Assembly: GCF_000003605.2 (NCBI RefSeq)
Contig: NW_003148776.1
Coordinates: 104,133-132,201 of the forward strand
DNA: 28,069 nt
From: Saccoglossus kowalevskii
Taxonomy: Eukaryota > Hemichordata > Enteropneusta > Harrimaniidae
Direction of reading: 5' to 3'
Shown here: piece by piece, positions 27,856-28,069 of the stretch
Layout: each line of letters starts with the position of its first letter
Position numbering within the stretch: position 1 is the stretch's first letter
Translations under genes and position numbers: made by a program
Notes under the pieces: model-generated
What the model was told of the DNA's origin: nothing
Database searches by the model: none
Seen by the model: only the letters and a program-made list of their open reading frames with translations

Positions 27856-28069
27856 AGGATACTCTAAAGGGTCAAAGTTGATATTTAGTGTACATCGTAC
27901 TTTGTTCAAAACTTGCATTCATGTTGGCCTTAGGAGGATGCATTAGATTTAAGGAAAATCATATTTTATCAACACAAATCTCACACTTGTGGACATGGTC
28001 ACTGCCCTTTAAAAAATACTGTCTGTGGGCATGGACAGTAGGAAATGGAGTTACAGGGTATGGACAGTA
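27856..28069 (+). other. TOMM70 intron 8, to the end of the window
   Basis: Nothing recognised apart from short direct repeats of GGGCATGGACAGTA / GGGTATGGACAGTA at 28027-28069. Confidence 0.5.

Overview
This is a window of animal nuclear DNA. The genes have GT-AG introns and the intergenic DNA is very AT-rich. Dispersed repeats, minisatellites and DNA transposons are dense, and one assembly gap of 239 N is present. The AT-rich, repeat-laden style fits a marine invertebrate such as a mollusc or hemichordate. That placement is an impression; nothing in the window fixes the phylum.

Host genes. The backbone is the first eight exons of TOMM70, the mitochondrial import receptor, on the plus strand from 7744 to 27710. 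They join in frame to 483 codons, and the gene runs off the right edge. Head-to-head with it, 345 bp away, lies a short, apparently single-exon minus-strand gene (6832-7398). It encodes a membrane-anchored protein with the cysteine-rich N-terminal domain of glucosidase II beta. Further left are two spliced exons (2653-2432 and 1680-1496) of an unrecognised minus-strand gene that leaves the window on the left. A 5'-truncated LINE lies at 284-1258.

The TOMM70 introns hold most of the mobile DNA. Intron 1 has an 870-bp Foldback-like element with tandem-repeat arms and a 9-bp target duplication. It is nested at the edge of an older element with ~515-bp inverted arms. Intron 2 is mostly a 20-bp minisatellite that starts about 10 bases after the splice donor. 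Intron 3 contains a structurally complete 4418-bp piggyBac element with TTAA duplications and perfect 14-bp ends, a frameshifted transposase with altered catalytic positions, and a ~43-bp-phased array of subterminal motifs. Intron 5 and intron 6 each hold a copy of one short repeat family. Intron 6 also holds a broken, intron-containing pogo-like transposase gene on the minus strand, a promoter-like motif cluster and a chimeric 43/44-bp tandem array.

Most notable observations. (1) Just after the stop codon of the pogo-like transposase, on its own strand, are two sequences resembling the stem-loop of replication-dependent histone mRNAs; one is followed by a purine-rich histone-downstream-like element. 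(2) The piggyBac subterminal array repeats the motif that adjoins its inverted repeat. (3) A Foldback/MULE-like element is nested in an older inverted-repeat element. (4) Two TOMM70 splice donors are followed by additional donor-like repeats.
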